Assembly: GCA_018435605.1 (NCBI GenBank)
Contig: JAHDNF010000005.1
Location: forward strand, 181,361 to 245,360
Length of the DNA: 64,000 bases
Source of the DNA: a bacterium
GTDB taxonomy: Bacteria > Auribacterota > Auribacteria > Auribacterales > Auribacteraceae
Direction: 5' to 3'
The first letter of the stretch is position 1. Each line of letters opens with the position of its first letter. Under the pieces are notes generated by a model. That model was given only the letters and a program-made list of their open reading frames with translations. It did not search any database and was not told the DNA's origin. Of this stretch, positions 37,884 through 47,930 are shown in pieces. A program made the translations under genes and the position numbers.

Positions 37884-40095
37884 CCTGCGCGTCTGTCTTT
37901 TTGATGCGTGGGCGCGGTAAATCATCCGATCTCGCGTATACAGCGTCGGACATAGACAAATGATGTTGCAGTGTCCTGTCAGCGGGGTCGGCAGGCTCTG
38001 ACAAGTAACAGTAGACAGGGCACGACATGCGGTTTGCCAGCCGTACCGCAAAGACAGCGGTGCCGGTAGACAAACTGTAAACCGCTTGCGCCTTATGATA
38101 TTCCGTGAACCGATACCCCTGTTCTACAGCTATATCCATATCGCCGATAGATTGGTCGGCGCTGGTATATAGCCGTATGAACGGATATCCTTCAATTTTT
38201 TTCGCCGGAAAATCTTCATTTATGCAAAACACTGTATCTTTGTGAAAAAAACTTTTAACAACAGCGTCGGTACAGGACGAATCTAATACGACACAGGCGG
38301 ATTGTATGGAGGACGGCTTGGCGCGTCCGTTTTTTACGGTTGTGTAATACGCTTGCTTGTCCTGTTCTTTTTTGTGTGCGGCAAATTCCATGAATTTTTC
38401 TACAGAATATTCGGAATTACATAATATGTAATCACGGAATAATGTTATCTGTTTAGGCGTATCCAATGCGACGGATACCGGTTCGAATGAGGGTTTGCCC
38501 ATGAACAATCCGTCGCAACAGCGCAGAGTATGAGCGGATTGCAGTTTGCCTAAAACCACCGCTTTTCTGGTCAATCCTTCGAAAGCTATGCCGTACGACC
38601 GGTCATGAACCCTGACAATATCGGCTCTGGTGCGCAGTAACGAGGTTACGTGAGCGAGTGTTTTCGAGTCAGCCAACGGTTTTTCCATTACAAATTTGAA
38701 TACCGTAGTGCAATTATCCGGACATACTGAGTAAACTCTTTGCGATGGATTATCGCGGTCAGCCAGTTTTATTTCAATATCGCCGGAACGGATTGATTCG
38801 GCAAAATTTTTATGTGTAACATCGTCCGGCATTGCGAATATAACCCGGTCCACCAATCCTGTATTTTTCAGCATTTTTTGTATGTGATACAGCATAGGGA
38901 TACCGTCCGCTGTATCTTGAACGGGCGAACAGCCGTCCGTACCGCGTTCTATTCTTCCGAGTACAACAGCGCAGTTTTTCTCGGGGCGCCTTGAAATATG
39001 TATCTCATTTGTTTTCGATATGTCGTCGAGTATTTGCGCAAGAGTGTCGGCGGTTGCGTTTGTATTGTACATATCCGATACTGCATTTCGCGCGTTTTGT
39101 CCGGTCGATTCGCGAAGTTTTTTGTCTGTCAGCAACATTGTAATATAGCGTTCCCAGTCTTTCGCGCAAGAAGCGAGGAATCCGTTTTCACTGTGTTTTA
39201 TAATATGGCAATGTTCGCCGACCGGCGACGCCACAGCCGGTATCCCCATCAGCATATAGTTGCGCAGTGTGAGACCTGCCTTGCTTCTGCGTTCTATTGT
39301 ATCGATAAACGGCACTATAGCTATATTCGCCTGTTGTATAACCGGTAAAATTGTTTTTGCGAACTGCTTTACCGGCTGATAGTCTATGAACTCGGCAAAC
39401 GGCAGTTCGTGGCGAACTTTTTGTTTTATGATACTGTTGTCGTGATTTCTGAATCCGCATAAAATCAATTCAAACGGATGTTTTGAAAAAACAGTCCTAA
39501 GCGGTTTGGCGATGGATAGCAAATCTTCAGCGTAAGAATCGGCAAAACAATGAGACCATACAACCTTAACCGTATCGCCCGTTTGCTTGCTGGCCGCGGT
39601 AAACATTGTTTCGTCGATACTGCACGGCAAAAGGTACGTCCGGCAGGCGCACAGTCCGGCATAATCGTATAGGAAATGGCTTCCGCAAATAACGGCATGG
39701 GCGCAGAGCATCATGGCTTCCATGACTGGGGAATCTATATAATCGTCTATATCGAAGATAAGTATATGTTTTTCGCGGTACGGCAAAAAATTATCCGGAA
39801 CGTGAAACGAATTGCCGGTTTTTTGGATATAAATAATGGAACGTTCCTTTAACGAATCAAGCTCTATTCTTTTTTGCGCGTCGGATATGCCGGGGTCGAT
39901 TACACGGGTCGTCCAGCCGCGTTTGCGCAGTTGCGCTTCCATTAGGTATACGCGGTAATAGCTCGACGGCATGTTATTGTCGCTGTATGGAAAAAATATT
40001 ATGGGTAGCACAGGTATCCTCTGAGCCGTTAGATATTCGGTTGCAGTCAATAAATGTGATCGAAGAATTGCAGGCATTGCCGCTTTATATAACAT
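37834..40095 (-). CDS. Glycosyltransferase fused to a nucleotidyltransferase-like domain
   Basis: 753 residues. Residues ~25-370 look like a GT4/GT-B glycosyltransferase: PYSDNNMPSSYYRVYL at the N-terminus, a Rossmann-type middle, and a C-lobe with AGLTLRNYMLMGIPAVASPVGEH, where family members bind the nucleotide sugar. Residues ~380-560 resemble CMP-sugar/SpsF-type cytidylyltransferases (NCAVVLGRIERG, DGIPMLYHIQKML, VIFAMPDD), but the G-S-x-R-L-P-G-K signature is altered. The last ~190 residues are unassigned. The start is uncertain: ATGs at residues 1, 7 and 42 lack strong ribosome sites. It may build or transfer a surface sugar (inference). Confidence 0.65.
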   Translation of the reverse strand: MLYKAAMPAILRSHLLTATEYLTAQRIPVLPIIFFPYSDNNMPSSYYRVYLMEAQLRKRGWTTRVIDPGISDAQKRIELDSLKERSIIYIQKTGNSFHVPDNFLPYREKHILIFDIDDYIDSPVMEAMMLCAHAVICGSHFLYDYAGLCACRTYLLPCSIDETMFTAASKQTGDTVKVVWSHCFADSYAEDLLSIAKPLRTVFSKHPFELILCGFRNHDNSIIKQKVRHELPFAEFIDYQPVKQFAKTILPVIQQANIAIVPFIDTIERRSKAGLTLRNYMLMGIPAVASPVGEHCHIIKHSENGFLASCAKDWERYITMLLTDKKLRESTGQNARNAVSDMYNTNATADTLAQILDDISKTNEIHISRRPEKNCAVVLGRIERGTDGCSPVQDTADGIPMLYHIQKMLKNTGLVDRVIFAMPDDVTHKNFAESIRSGDIEIKLADRDNPSQRVYSVCPDNCTTVFKFVMEKPLADSKTLAHVTSLLRTRADIVRVHDRSYGIAFEGLTRKAVVLGKLQSAHTLRCCDGLFMGKPSFEPVSVALDTPKQITLFRDYILCNSEYSVEKFMEFAAHKKEQDKQAYYTTVKNGRAKPSSIQSACVVLDSSCTDAVVKSFFHKDTVFCINEDFPAKKIEGYPFIRLYTSADQSIGDMDIAVEQGYRFTEYHKAQAVYSLSTGTAVFAVRLANRMSCPVYCYLSEPADPADRTLQHHLSMSDAVYARSDDLPRPRIKKTDAQVMLSCASQTKCRIEKA

Positions 40096-40692
40096 GCTTT
40101 AAAAATAGACACTGTTTTATATTTTTTGCAGAAACTCCGCGCAGTGCCCGCGATTTCGCCACTTATACGCAACTCAAAGCAATAAATATACCACCTTATT
40201 AAATGATAAAATTAGATCCCTGCATAACCGATGGTTTTTGCTTATAAAACTTTAAGATTTTTCCGTCACTGCTGATCTTTCCCGCAGGCAACAGGCATGC
40301 TTGTTTACTGCAACCAATTGTAATATATAGATTTACAAAGCAAATATCTAATTTTTTGATTTGATATAGCCGTACTTAGCGAATTTGGTGGAAATCACAG
40401 AAAAGCAGGTTATTCGGAAGTTCGTTATCTCGCATAGGATCAAATCTCAATATTTATATTGTGTTACAGATGCAAGTGCGATATAACTTGAGCATAGTCT
40501 GATATTATCCATGACAGAAGGTTTTCCGGTTAATTTTTTTAGAGTCTCCTTAATTTATTAATAATTTCTTAACGCGAATCAAACAATAGCCTGCGACAAT
40601 TTATGTTAATCGATGTGTGAGTAGGGCTTCGGATCGGAAAAGGTTTCGAGGCGCAGTGAGAGCCGGATTAACATAGAAAAAGGGCTTTGAAA
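40096..40692 (+). other. 597-bp intergenic region between divergent genes
   Basis: AT-rich region between the minus-strand glycosyltransferase fusion and phoB. It must hold promoters for both. Repeated TTAA-type words occur at 40550-40575 upstream of phoB, but I could not define a spaced PHO box. No RNA gene or further ORF with a ribosome site was recognised. Confidence 0.4.
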
Positions 40693-41379
40693 ATGGCAAA
40701 AGAAAAGATTCTCGTAGTCGATGATGAAAGAAACATTCTGGAGTTGATTAACTATCATCTCACCAAAGAAGGGTATATAGTCATAGAGAGTACCCAGGGC
40801 GACGGAGTATTTCAAAAGGCAAAAGCGGTTATGCCCGATCTTGTATTACTCGATCTGATGTTGCCCGGCATGGATGGGCTTGAAGTATGCAAGCAGTTGA
40901 AAAAAGATTCGCAGACGCAGTATATCCCCATAATAATGATTACCGCCAAAGGAGATGAGTCGGATATAGTCAGCGGCCTTGAGTTGGGCGCTGATGATTA
41001 CGTGACAAAACCTTTCAGTCCCAAAGTACTAGTTGCGCGTGTCAGAACCGCCCTCAGGAGAAAGAAAAAAGATAATGTGGACGATAAGTCCGCGCTCAAA
41101 ATACACGAACTGCTGATACATCCGGGCAGGCACGAAGTTCTGGTAAACGGCAAGGCTGTAGACCTTACATATACGGAATTCAGTATTTTGCAGTTTCTGG
41201 CGCGCCGTCCCGGCTGGGTATATTCGCGCTATCAGATAGTTGACGCGGTTCGTGGCGACGATTACCCTGTAACAGAACGGTCTGTGGATGTGCAGATAGT
41301 GGGATTGCGCAAAAAACTCGGAGATTTCGGGCATTATATAGAAACGGTACGCGGTGTCGGGTACCGGTTTAAGGAATAA
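40693..41379 (+). CDS. phoB: Phosphate response regulator PhoB type
   Basis: 228 residues. The receiver domain has VDDERN, the phospho-acceptor Asp in LVLLDLMLPGMDG, the Thr in MITAKGD and the Lys in TKPF. The C-terminal OmpR/PhoB winged helix includes EFSILQFLARRPGWVYSR and ends RGVGYRF. I chose the ATG at 40693 with AGGG eight bases upstream; the TTG two codons earlier is less likely. It is followed 8 bp later by its histidine kinase and then by porin and pst genes, so phosphate control is well supported by context. Confidence 0.93.
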   Translation: MAKEKILVVDDERNILELINYHLTKEGYIVIESTQGDGVFQKAKAVMPDLVLLDLMLPGMDGLEVCKQLKKDSQTQYIPIIMITAKGDESDIVSGLELGADDYVTKPFSPKVLVARVRTALRRKKKDNVDDKSALKIHELLIHPGRHEVLVNGKAVDLTYTEFSILQFLARRPGWVYSRYQIVDAVRGDDYPVTERSVDVQIVGLRKKLGDFGHYIETVRGVGYRFKE

Positions 41380-41387
41380 TAAAAACT

Positions 41388-43172
41388 ATGAACAAAAACC
41401 GATTGATATGGCAGTTGTTTCCGTCGTATATGCTTGTAACTGTGGTTTCTTTGGCGGCGGTAATGCTGTTTGCGTCCAAATCGTTGCGGACGTTCTATTT
41501 GAATGAAAGAAAGCAGGATTTGCTAGCCCGTGTACGGCTTGTCGAAGATCAACTGATACCGCCGTTGGTTTCCGGCGATTTCGAGCGGATAGGCCGTATA
41601 TCCAAGCATTTGGGTACGCAATCCTCTATGCGTCTTACGGTTATTCTGCCGGGCGGAAAGGTTGTAGGCGATACCTTTGAAGATCCGGCTGTCATGGATA
41701 ACCACTCAGACCGCCCTGAAGTGGCTAAAGTTTTGGGCGGCGATACAGGGTATAGTGTCCGCTATAGTCATACTGTCGGAGAAAACCTCTTGTATGTAGC
41801 GGTTCCCCTTATTGCAGGCGGTAATATAGTAGGCGCGATACGAGGCGCGGTTACCATAAGCGCGATTAACAAGGCGTTAATGATAATTTTTGCAAGAATT
41901 GTAATTTTTGGCATGGTAATTGCGTTGTTAGCGGCGGTTATTTGTTGGATTGTCGCAAGGCGAATTACCAAACCGCTTGAGTCTTTGCGTGACGGCGCGG
42001 AACGGTTTGCCAGAGGCGATTTCAATCATCGGATAGTTCCTTATGCCTGCGAGGAATTCGCGGATTTGTCGGTATCGCTGAATAACATGGCGTCTCAGTT
42101 GGATCAGCGTATCAAAACGATCACGGATAAGCATAAGGAACTGGAAACTATTTTATCCAGCATGAACGAGGGGGTCATGATGGTTGACAGCAAAGAGCGT
42201 ATAGTAACTGTCAACAGCCGTTTGACGGATTTCATCAGCATAGATACATCCGACGCAAAAGGCAAAATGATACAGGAAGTAGTGCGAAATACAGCAATCC
42301 AGCACACGATAAGTAGTGCTTTAAGCGGTTGCCAAGCGGTCGAGGATGATATAGTCATGAACGGCGACGCGGAACGTTTTTTGCACATATACGCGACACC
42401 CCTTGTCGACTCGAACGGCAAAAAAAGCGGGGCGCTGGCTGTGATGCAGGATGTTACGAGGCTTCGCCAGCTCGAAAATATACGCCGTGAATTTGTAACC
42501 AATGTTTCCCATGAAATAAAAACTCCGTTGACTTCTATCAAGGGATTTGTAGAAACACTGCTGGAAGGTGAAATTTCCAATCCCGAAAATTCAAAACGAT
42601 TTTTAACTATCATAGAGCATCAGACCGACCGGCTCAACGCCCTTGTCGATGACCTTCTGGTGTTGTCGAAGGTTCAACGCGACTCGGAGCGCAAAGAAAT
42701 TCCTGTGTCGGTGGAAAACGTAAAATCGGTTGTTGAATCAGCTGTAACTCTTTGTGAGGTAAAGGCTAAGTCGAAAAAGACAGAGGTAAGCATCGAGTGC
42801 GACGAAAAAATAAATGCAAAAATAAATGCACTTTTACTTGAACAAGCGCTGGTAAATTTGATAGATAATGCTATTAAATATAGCCCGGAAAAGACTCGGG
42901 TGACTTTAAGGGTCGTTGAAAAACCCGATGAACTGCTTATAGAGGTGAAGGATCAGGGGTGCGGTATATCGTCCGAGCACTTGCCCCGAATTTTCGAGCG
43001 GTTTTACCGGGTGGACAAAGGAAGAAGCAGGCATCTCGGAGGTACAGGGTTAGGTCTTGCCATAGTTAAGCACATCGCTCTTGCACATGACGGTTCCGTC
43101 TCAGTAGACAGCACGCCGCACAAAGGCAGTTCTTTTGCGATACATTTGCCTAGTGCGGTAATAAAAGATTAA
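41388..43172 (+). CDS. phoR: Phosphate sensor histidine kinase PhoR type
   Basis: 594 residues. A first transmembrane helix is at ~10-30, an extracytoplasmic segment at ~35-165, and a second helix at ~168-190. A HAMP domain (RRITKPLESLRDGAERFARGD) and a PAS domain (ILSSMNEGVMMVD) follow. The HisKA motif is NVSHEIKTPLTSIKGF with His ~375. The ATPase motifs are NLIDNAIKYS, DQGCGIS, FERFYRVDKGRSR and GGTGLGLAIVKH. The order matches Gram-positive-style PhoR with a large extracytoplasmic domain. PhoU and the Pst transporter probably modulate it. Confidence 0.93.
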   Translation: MNKNRLIWQLFPSYMLVTVVSLAAVMLFASKSLRTFYLNERKQDLLARVRLVEDQLIPPLVSGDFERIGRISKHLGTQSSMRLTVILPGGKVVGDTFEDPAVMDNHSDRPEVAKVLGGDTGYSVRYSHTVGENLLYVAVPLIAGGNIVGAIRGAVTISAINKALMIIFARIVIFGMVIALLAAVICWIVARRITKPLESLRDGAERFARGDFNHRIVPYACEEFADLSVSLNNMASQLDQRIKTITDKHKELETILSSMNEGVMMVDSKERIVTVNSRLTDFISIDTSDAKGKMIQEVVRNTAIQHTISSALSGCQAVEDDIVMNGDAERFLHIYATPLVDSNGKKSGALAVMQDVTRLRQLENIRREFVTNVSHEIKTPLTSIKGFVETLLEGEISNPENSKRFLTIIEHQTDRLNALVDDLLVLSKVQRDSERKEIPVSVENVKSVVESAVTLCEVKAKSKKTEVSIECDEKINAKINALLLEQALVNLIDNAIKYSPEKTRVTLRVVEKPDELLIEVKDQGCGISSEHLPRIFERFYRVDKGRSRHLGGTGLGLAIVKHIALAHDGSVSVDSTPHKGSSFAIHLPSAVIKD

Positions 43173-43414
43173 AATTTTTCTAACGGAAAACTAAAGCAAA
43201 TCTTGTTTTGATTTAACAAGAGGACATTAGTTTTTTACGTGTTTACAAAACCGTTTAAAGGTTAATTTATCTGTGCAACATCAGTGAAATGCGGATTTCA
43301 ACCAAAACCTATAAGAAGGGGGGATGCGTAAGAACTAAATGGTAGTGAAGTTGTTGAAACAGAAGTAAAGAAATTGAACTGGATAAAGAAAGAACACGAA
43401 GAGGATAAAAAATT

Positions 43415-44722
43415 ATGAAAAAAATGGTATATTGCTTTACGATTTGTATGGCTATACTGCTTCTTTCAAGTCCGACATTGGTACATGCTCAAAAGGATGT
43501 TTCCGACCTTAAAGAAACCGTTATCAAGCAATCGGAAATGATCGATATGCTGATGGGTAAGGTTAAAGCCCTCGAAGAGAAAAAGTACACCGATGTCGGC
43601 GCTATGCCATCAAGTCTCGAGCAAATAGCTCCAAAGGCGGCATGGGCGGAAAGAATGAAAATCAAAGGCGATTTCCGTTATCGTCATGAAATCATCGACG
43701 CTGAGGGAAGACGGCATAACACCACGCAGGCTGAACGCGATAGCCGCGATACTGTACGTAACCGTCAGCGAATCCGCGCTCGTGTCGCGTTGCATGCTGA
43801 AATAAATGAAGATATCGATTTCATTTTCCAGCTTGCTACAGGTTCGGCCTCTCCTACTGGCACTAATCAAACGCTCGATACGTTTTTTGAAAGTAAAAAC
43901 GTGTATGTCGATTTGGCTTATGTAATCTGGCATCCGGAAGAATTCTTTTCGGTCAATACCAAAGGATTCGAGATGTATGCCGGTAAAATGAAAAATCCTT
44001 TCTATTCAACAGCCGATTCGGAAATGATCTGGGATGCCGATGTTCGTCCTGAAGGTATAGCCGGAACATACACGACTAAGATAAACTGTGTCGAGTTAGT
44101 CGGTACTGTCGGTGGATTCTGGGTTGACGAACAAGAACGCGATGTGGACGTAAACCTTTGGGGTCTTCAAGGATATTTCAAAGCGCCTGTAATAGCCGAG
44201 GGTATCAAACTGGTCGGCGGTATGACCTATTATGATTACGGCGCGATTCAGGATCATCCGATCTACACCGCAAGCGGCAACTCAACCCATTTGAAAGTGC
44301 TTGATCCGGCAGTTCGTTATCAGCTCGATTACCAGATTCTCGAGGGTTTTACGGAACTGCACTGGGATATGTTTGAAATGCCGTGGGTTGTGTACGGCCA
44401 GTTTGTGGGCAATATGTCTACAAAAGACGACGACAACGGTTTTCAGTTTGGCGTAAAGCTGAACAAATGCAAAAAGCCGGGATCATGGGAATTTCAGTAT
44501 TTCTATCGTCGTCTTGAAGCCGATGCCGTTCTGGGCGCTTTAAACGATGCTGATTTCGGCGGCGGCGGAACGGATAACAAGGGACATGGTTTAAAGGCAG
44601 GGTATCAGCTTTCGAAAAATACCCGGCTTAACTCAGCCCTTTTATTGGCGCGTTCCGGTCTTGAAGATTATGCTCGCAAAGACCATACTGTTTTTCAGAT
44701 AGACTTGAATTTCAAGTTCTAA
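43415..44722 (+). CDS. Outer-membrane porin (Porin_5-like), phosphate-associated
   Basis: 435 residues. A signal peptide ends LVHAQ. A coiled-coil segment with KQSEMIDMLMGKVKALEEK follows, as in many putative porins that trimerise. A long beta-strand pattern ends in aromatic F (DLNFKF). The opening of the barrel (KIKGDFRYRHEII, then RNRQRIRARVALHAEI) is characteristic of the putative porin family Porin_5. Its place between phoR and pstS suggests it lets phosphate across the outer membrane, like OprP/OprO in other bacteria, though it is not a recognisable OprP. A strong terminator follows. Confidence 0.75.
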   Translation: MKKMVYCFTICMAILLLSSPTLVHAQKDVSDLKETVIKQSEMIDMLMGKVKALEEKKYTDVGAMPSSLEQIAPKAAWAERMKIKGDFRYRHEIIDAEGRRHNTTQAERDSRDTVRNRQRIRARVALHAEINEDIDFIFQLATGSASPTGTNQTLDTFFESKNVYVDLAYVIWHPEEFFSVNTKGFEMYAGKMKNPFYSTADSEMIWDADVRPEGIAGTYTTKINCVELVGTVGGFWVDEQERDVDVNLWGLQGYFKAPVIAEGIKLVGGMTYYDYGAIQDHPIYTASGNSTHLKVLDPAVRYQLDYQILEGFTELHWDMFEMPWVVYGQFVGNMSTKDDDNGFQFGVKLNKCKKPGSWEFQYFYRRLEADAVLGALNDADFGGGGTDNKGHGLKAGYQLSKNTRLNSALLLARSGLEDYARKDHTVFQIDLNFKF

Positions 44723-44780
44723 GGTGGATTAAATAAGTAATGTTGTATTTTTAATTATATAAAAATACTAAGCTAACAAT

Positions 44781-44851
44781 AACCTAACTGATCGATGTAA
44801 CTATAAAGAAAAGAAAAACTTTTCTTTTGTCGGTCAGTTAGGTTTTTTTTT
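44781..44851 (+). terminator. Rho-independent terminator after the porin
   Basis: AACCTAACTGA at 44781-44791 pairs with TCAGTTAGGTT at 44834-44844. A second internal pairing of AAAGAAAAG with CTTTTCTTT extends it, and a run of T follows. This separates porin transcription from pstS. Confidence 0.85.
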
Positions 44852-44964
44852 GCGAAGTTGCGGTTTTGAGCAGAGGGTAATAGACGGAGTTTGCATAAAT
44901 TTGTTTGTCCGGTGTCGGACGTAAAACGGTAAGAAGATAAAAAACGATTCTAAGGAGTGAAATG

Positions 44965-46047
44965 ATGAAAAAAGTACTGGGAACAATTGCGATGGTGTCT
45001 ATGATGACCGCGGGGTTGGGGATAATTTCCCAACCGGCGTGCGCGAAAGAGGATTTGTCTAAAGTAAACGTTAATGGCGCTGGAGCGTCGTTTCCGTATC
45101 CCTTGTATTCCAAATGGGCGTATAAGTTCAACGAGTTGACCGGCATGAAACTCAATTACCAGTCTATCGGTTCAGGCGGCGGCATAGCTCAAATCAAAGC
45201 GAAGACAGTTGACTTCGGGGCGTCCGATGCTCCTTTGAAACATGAAGATCTGGAGCAGAACGGTCTTATTCAGTTTCCGATGATTATGGGCGGTGTCGTG
45301 CCTGTGGTTAATTTTCAGGCGGCAGGCCTTAAAGAGGCGGGTTCGCTGAAACTATCCAACGAACTGCTTGCCGATATTTTTTTGGGCAAAGTTGCTATGT
45401 GGAACGATGAGAAAATCAAGTCGTTGAATCCGTCTATCGACTTGCCTGCGCTCGAAATAACTGTAGTGCACAGGTCGGACGGGTCGGGAACGACGTGGAT
45501 TTTTACTAACTTTCTAATGAAAGTCTCTGAGGAATGGAAAGAAAAGGTCGGTACGGGCAGTGCGGTTTCGTGGCCGGTCGGTATCGGTTCAAAGGGTAAC
45601 GAGGGTGTAGCCAACTACGTAAAACGAGTAGACGGTTCTATAGGTTATGTAGAATATGCGTATGCGGTGCAAAACAAACTTACCTATGTTACCTTGAAAA
45701 ATCAGGCTGGAAACTATGTTAATCCGAGTATAGAATCTTTTCAGGCCGCCGCGGCGAACGCCGATTGGGAAAATTCGCCCGGTTATTATGTGGTGTTGAC
45801 AGATCAGCCCGGCGAAAACAGCTGGCCTATAACGGGCGCTTCATTTATAATTGTACATAAAGAGCAGGCGAACAAAGAATTGGTTCAGGCTATGTTGACA
45901 TTTTTCGACTGGTGTTATCGAAACGGTCAGACTATGGCAACCGAGTTGGATTATGTGCCGATTCCGTCGAACGTTGTTGAGATGGTGGAAAAAACATGGT
46001 CGGAAAATATAGTTGTCGGCGGTAAATCGGTGTGGCCGAAAAAGTAA
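44965..46047 (+). CDS. pstS: Periplasmic phosphate-binding protein PstS
   Basis: About 360 residues. A signal peptide ends QPACA, and mature PstS opens VNGAGASFPYPLYSKWAYKF. Phosphate-contact motifs are visible: GSGGGIAQIKAKTVDFGASDAPL and VHRSDGSGTTWIFTNFL. It binds phosphate and delivers it to PstCA. AAGGAG precedes a double ATG (44962/44965); the second has better spacing. The Cys in PACAKE is not in a lipobox context, so a soluble periplasmic form is likely. It heads pstSCAB-phoU. Confidence 0.95.
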   Translation: MKKVLGTIAMVSMMTAGLGIISQPACAKEDLSKVNVNGAGASFPYPLYSKWAYKFNELTGMKLNYQSIGSGGGIAQIKAKTVDFGASDAPLKHEDLEQNGLIQFPMIMGGVVPVVNFQAAGLKEAGSLKLSNELLADIFLGKVAMWNDEKIKSLNPSIDLPALEITVVHRSDGSGTTWIFTNFLMKVSEEWKEKVGTGSAVSWPVGIGSKGNEGVANYVKRVDGSIGYVEYAYAVQNKLTYVTLKNQAGNYVNPSIESFQAAAANADWENSPGYYVVLTDQPGENSWPITGASFIIVHKEQANKELVQAMLTFFDWCYRNGQTMATELDYVPIPSNVVEMVEKTWSENIVVGGKSVWPKK

Positions 46048-46141
46048 CTGTATCATAAAATTTATGCGGCAATGGCAGGCGGACGGTGCAGGTTCGCCTG
46101 CCATTCGTTGATTAGAACTCAGGAAAGGTTGGGTTACAGGC

Positions 46142-47083
46142 ATGAAGTTATGGAACAGTAGATCGTCGTTGAACGGTTCCGATTTTGTTTTTAGGCTGTT
46201 GTCCGCAGTCTGCGCGTTATTGGTTATCGCCCTTATTGTTGCTGTATTTTTACAGTTGGCCGAAAGCTCCATGCTCGCGTTTCGGCAGTTCGGGTTTTCT
46301 TTTTTGCTTTCGCAGAAGTGGAATCCGGTAACAGGAAATTTCGGGGCGGCCAGCAGTATTTACGGGACTCTTATTACAACGCTTATCGCTATGCTTATAG
46401 CAGTGCCGTTGAGTTTGGTTATAGCGCTGTTCCTTGCCGAGCTGACCCATCCGGTTGTAAGTAAAGTCGTTGGAACTTGTATAGAATTGCTCGCGGCTAT
46501 ACCGAGTATTATTTACGGTATGTGGGGATTGTTTGTGTTTGCCCCGTTCATGTCGGTTTATATTCAACCGTGGTTACAGGCGGCGTTCCCGTATTTGCCT
46601 ATTTTCAAGGGGCCTAAAATGGGCATAGGCGTTTTGTCCGCGGGTATTATCTTAGCAATTATGATTCTTCCGTTTATTACCTGCGTTATTCGCGATGTAT
46701 TTAAGATGGTGCCGGCTGTGGTAAAAGAGTCTGGGTACGGTATGGGGTCGACTACTTGGGAAGTAACTCACAAAATAACTGTGCGCTACGGTTTGACAAG
46801 TATAGTTGGAGCGTGTTTTCTTGGGTTGGGACGTGCTCTTGGGGAAACTATGGCCGTAACATTTGTGATCGGTAACAGCCATAGGATTACCCCGTCGCTG
46901 TTTAATGCCGGAAGCAGTATAGCATCCACTTTGGCTAATGAATTTGCGGAAGCGGCAGACCCGCTACATTTGAGTTCGCTTATAGCGTTGGGATTTGTAT
47001 TGTTTATAGTAACGTTCGTTGTACAGGTAGCGGCTCGTTTGTGGCTCAGACAGATGCAGAAATCGTTCGGAGGCGGACTATGA
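46142..47083 (+). CDS. pstC: Phosphate ABC transporter permease PstC
   Basis: 313 residues with six transmembrane helices and the permease EAA-like loop (KESGYGMGSTTWEVTHKITVRYGLTSIVGACFLGLGRALGETMAV). The KWNPVTGNFGAASSIYGTLITT segment is typical of PstC. It forms the membrane channel with PstA. The ATG of pstA overlaps its stop (ATGA), so the two are translationally coupled. Confidence 0.95.
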   Translation: MKLWNSRSSLNGSDFVFRLLSAVCALLVIALIVAVFLQLAESSMLAFRQFGFSFLLSQKWNPVTGNFGAASSIYGTLITTLIAMLIAVPLSLVIALFLAELTHPVVSKVVGTCIELLAAIPSIIYGMWGLFVFAPFMSVYIQPWLQAAFPYLPIFKGPKMGIGVLSAGIILAIMILPFITCVIRDVFKMVPAVVKESGYGMGSTTWEVTHKITVRYGLTSIVGACFLGLGRALGETMAVTFVIGNSHRITPSLFNAGSSIASTLANEFAEAADPLHLSSLIALGFVLFIVTFVVQVAARLWLRQMQKSFGGGL

Positions 47084-47922
47084 AACCACGATCGAAAAAG
47101 CCCCGCGAGATAATAGATTTTATAGTAAAGCTGATTTCCGCTGTTTCAGCGTTTTTTGGAATATTTATATTGATTTTGATTATATATGAAGTTGCCGTAA
47201 GAGGCCTTGCCGCTTTCAGCTTTGCTTTTTTTACGCAACTGCCGGCTCCGCCCGGTATGGACAAAGGCGGTGTGGCAAACGCCATTGTAGGCACATTTAT
47301 AATAACGCTCATGGCGGCCGGTATGGGTGTGCCTATAGGATTGATGGTCGGAATTTATCTGGTTGAGTTTGCCAGAGACACCAAGATAGGAGAACTCATA
47401 AAATTTTTAACCAATGTGATGATTGGAATCCCTTCTATCATAGTAGGGTTATTTGTATATACGATTATGGTAAAACCGTTCGGACAGTTTTCGGGGTATG
47501 CCGGAGCGGTGGCTCTGGCTATAATTATGCTACCGGTCGTGGCTCGTACTACGCAGGACATACTTATGCTGGTGCCTAACTCACTTCGTGAATCGGCATT
47601 TGCGCTTGGAACTTCCCAGTGGCGGGTTATCTTAAATATAATATTCAGAGCGGCTAAATCGGGTTTGATTACAGGCGTATTGCTGGCTATTGCACGTGTC
47701 AGCGGCGAGACCGCGCCGCTTCTTTTTACCGCGCTTAACAGCCCGTACTGGATTCAGACGCTTGCCCGTCCGACCGCTAACCTGACGGTGCTTATATACA
47801 ATTACGCGGTGTCGCCTTTTGCCGACTGGCAACAGACAGCGTGGGGCGCGTCGCTTTTGATCATGATAGCTGTTCTTTTCGTAAACATACTCGCTCGCGT
47901 AATATTAAAACAGAAATCTTAG
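47080..47922 (+). CDS. pstA: Phosphate ABC transporter permease PstA
   Basis: 280 residues, six transmembrane helices. The EAA-like loop reads [50 protein letters not shown], characteristic of PstA. A GTG further upstream opens the frame, but the ATG at 47080 has GGAGGCGG just before it and overlaps the pstC stop codon, the common arrangement. Confidence 0.95.
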   Translation: MKPRSKKPREIIDFIVKLISAVSAFFGIFILILIIYEVAVRGLAAFSFAFFTQLPAPPGMDKGGVANAIVGTFIITLMAAGMGVPIGLMVGIYLVEFARDTKIGELIKFLTNVMIGIPSIIVGLFVYTIMVKPFGQFSGYAGAVALAIIMLPVVARTTQDILMLVPNSLRESAFALGTSQWRVILNIIFRAAKSGLITGVLLAIARVSGETAPLLFTALNSPYWIQTLARPTANLTVLIYNYAVSPFADWQQTAWGASLLIMIAVLFVNILARVILKQKS

Positions 47923-47930
47923 GTGGTATA

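Noticed and set aside
40540..40600. Possible PHO box upstream of phoB.
   Set aside because: TTAA words are present but not at the regular 11-bp spacing, and the PhoB site of this phylum is unknown to me.
43190..43225. Hairpin CTTGTT/AACAAG after phoR.
   Set aside because: A six-pair A/T-rich stem without a T run; not enough for a terminator or operator.
43260..43414. Possible riboswitch in the porin leader.
   Set aside because: The purine-rich leader lacks the paired elements of known riboswitch classes.
47841..47930. Upstream extension of pstB overlapping pstA.
   Set aside because: A ribosome site and ATG at 47931 give the expected start; the extension is out-of-frame pstA sequence.
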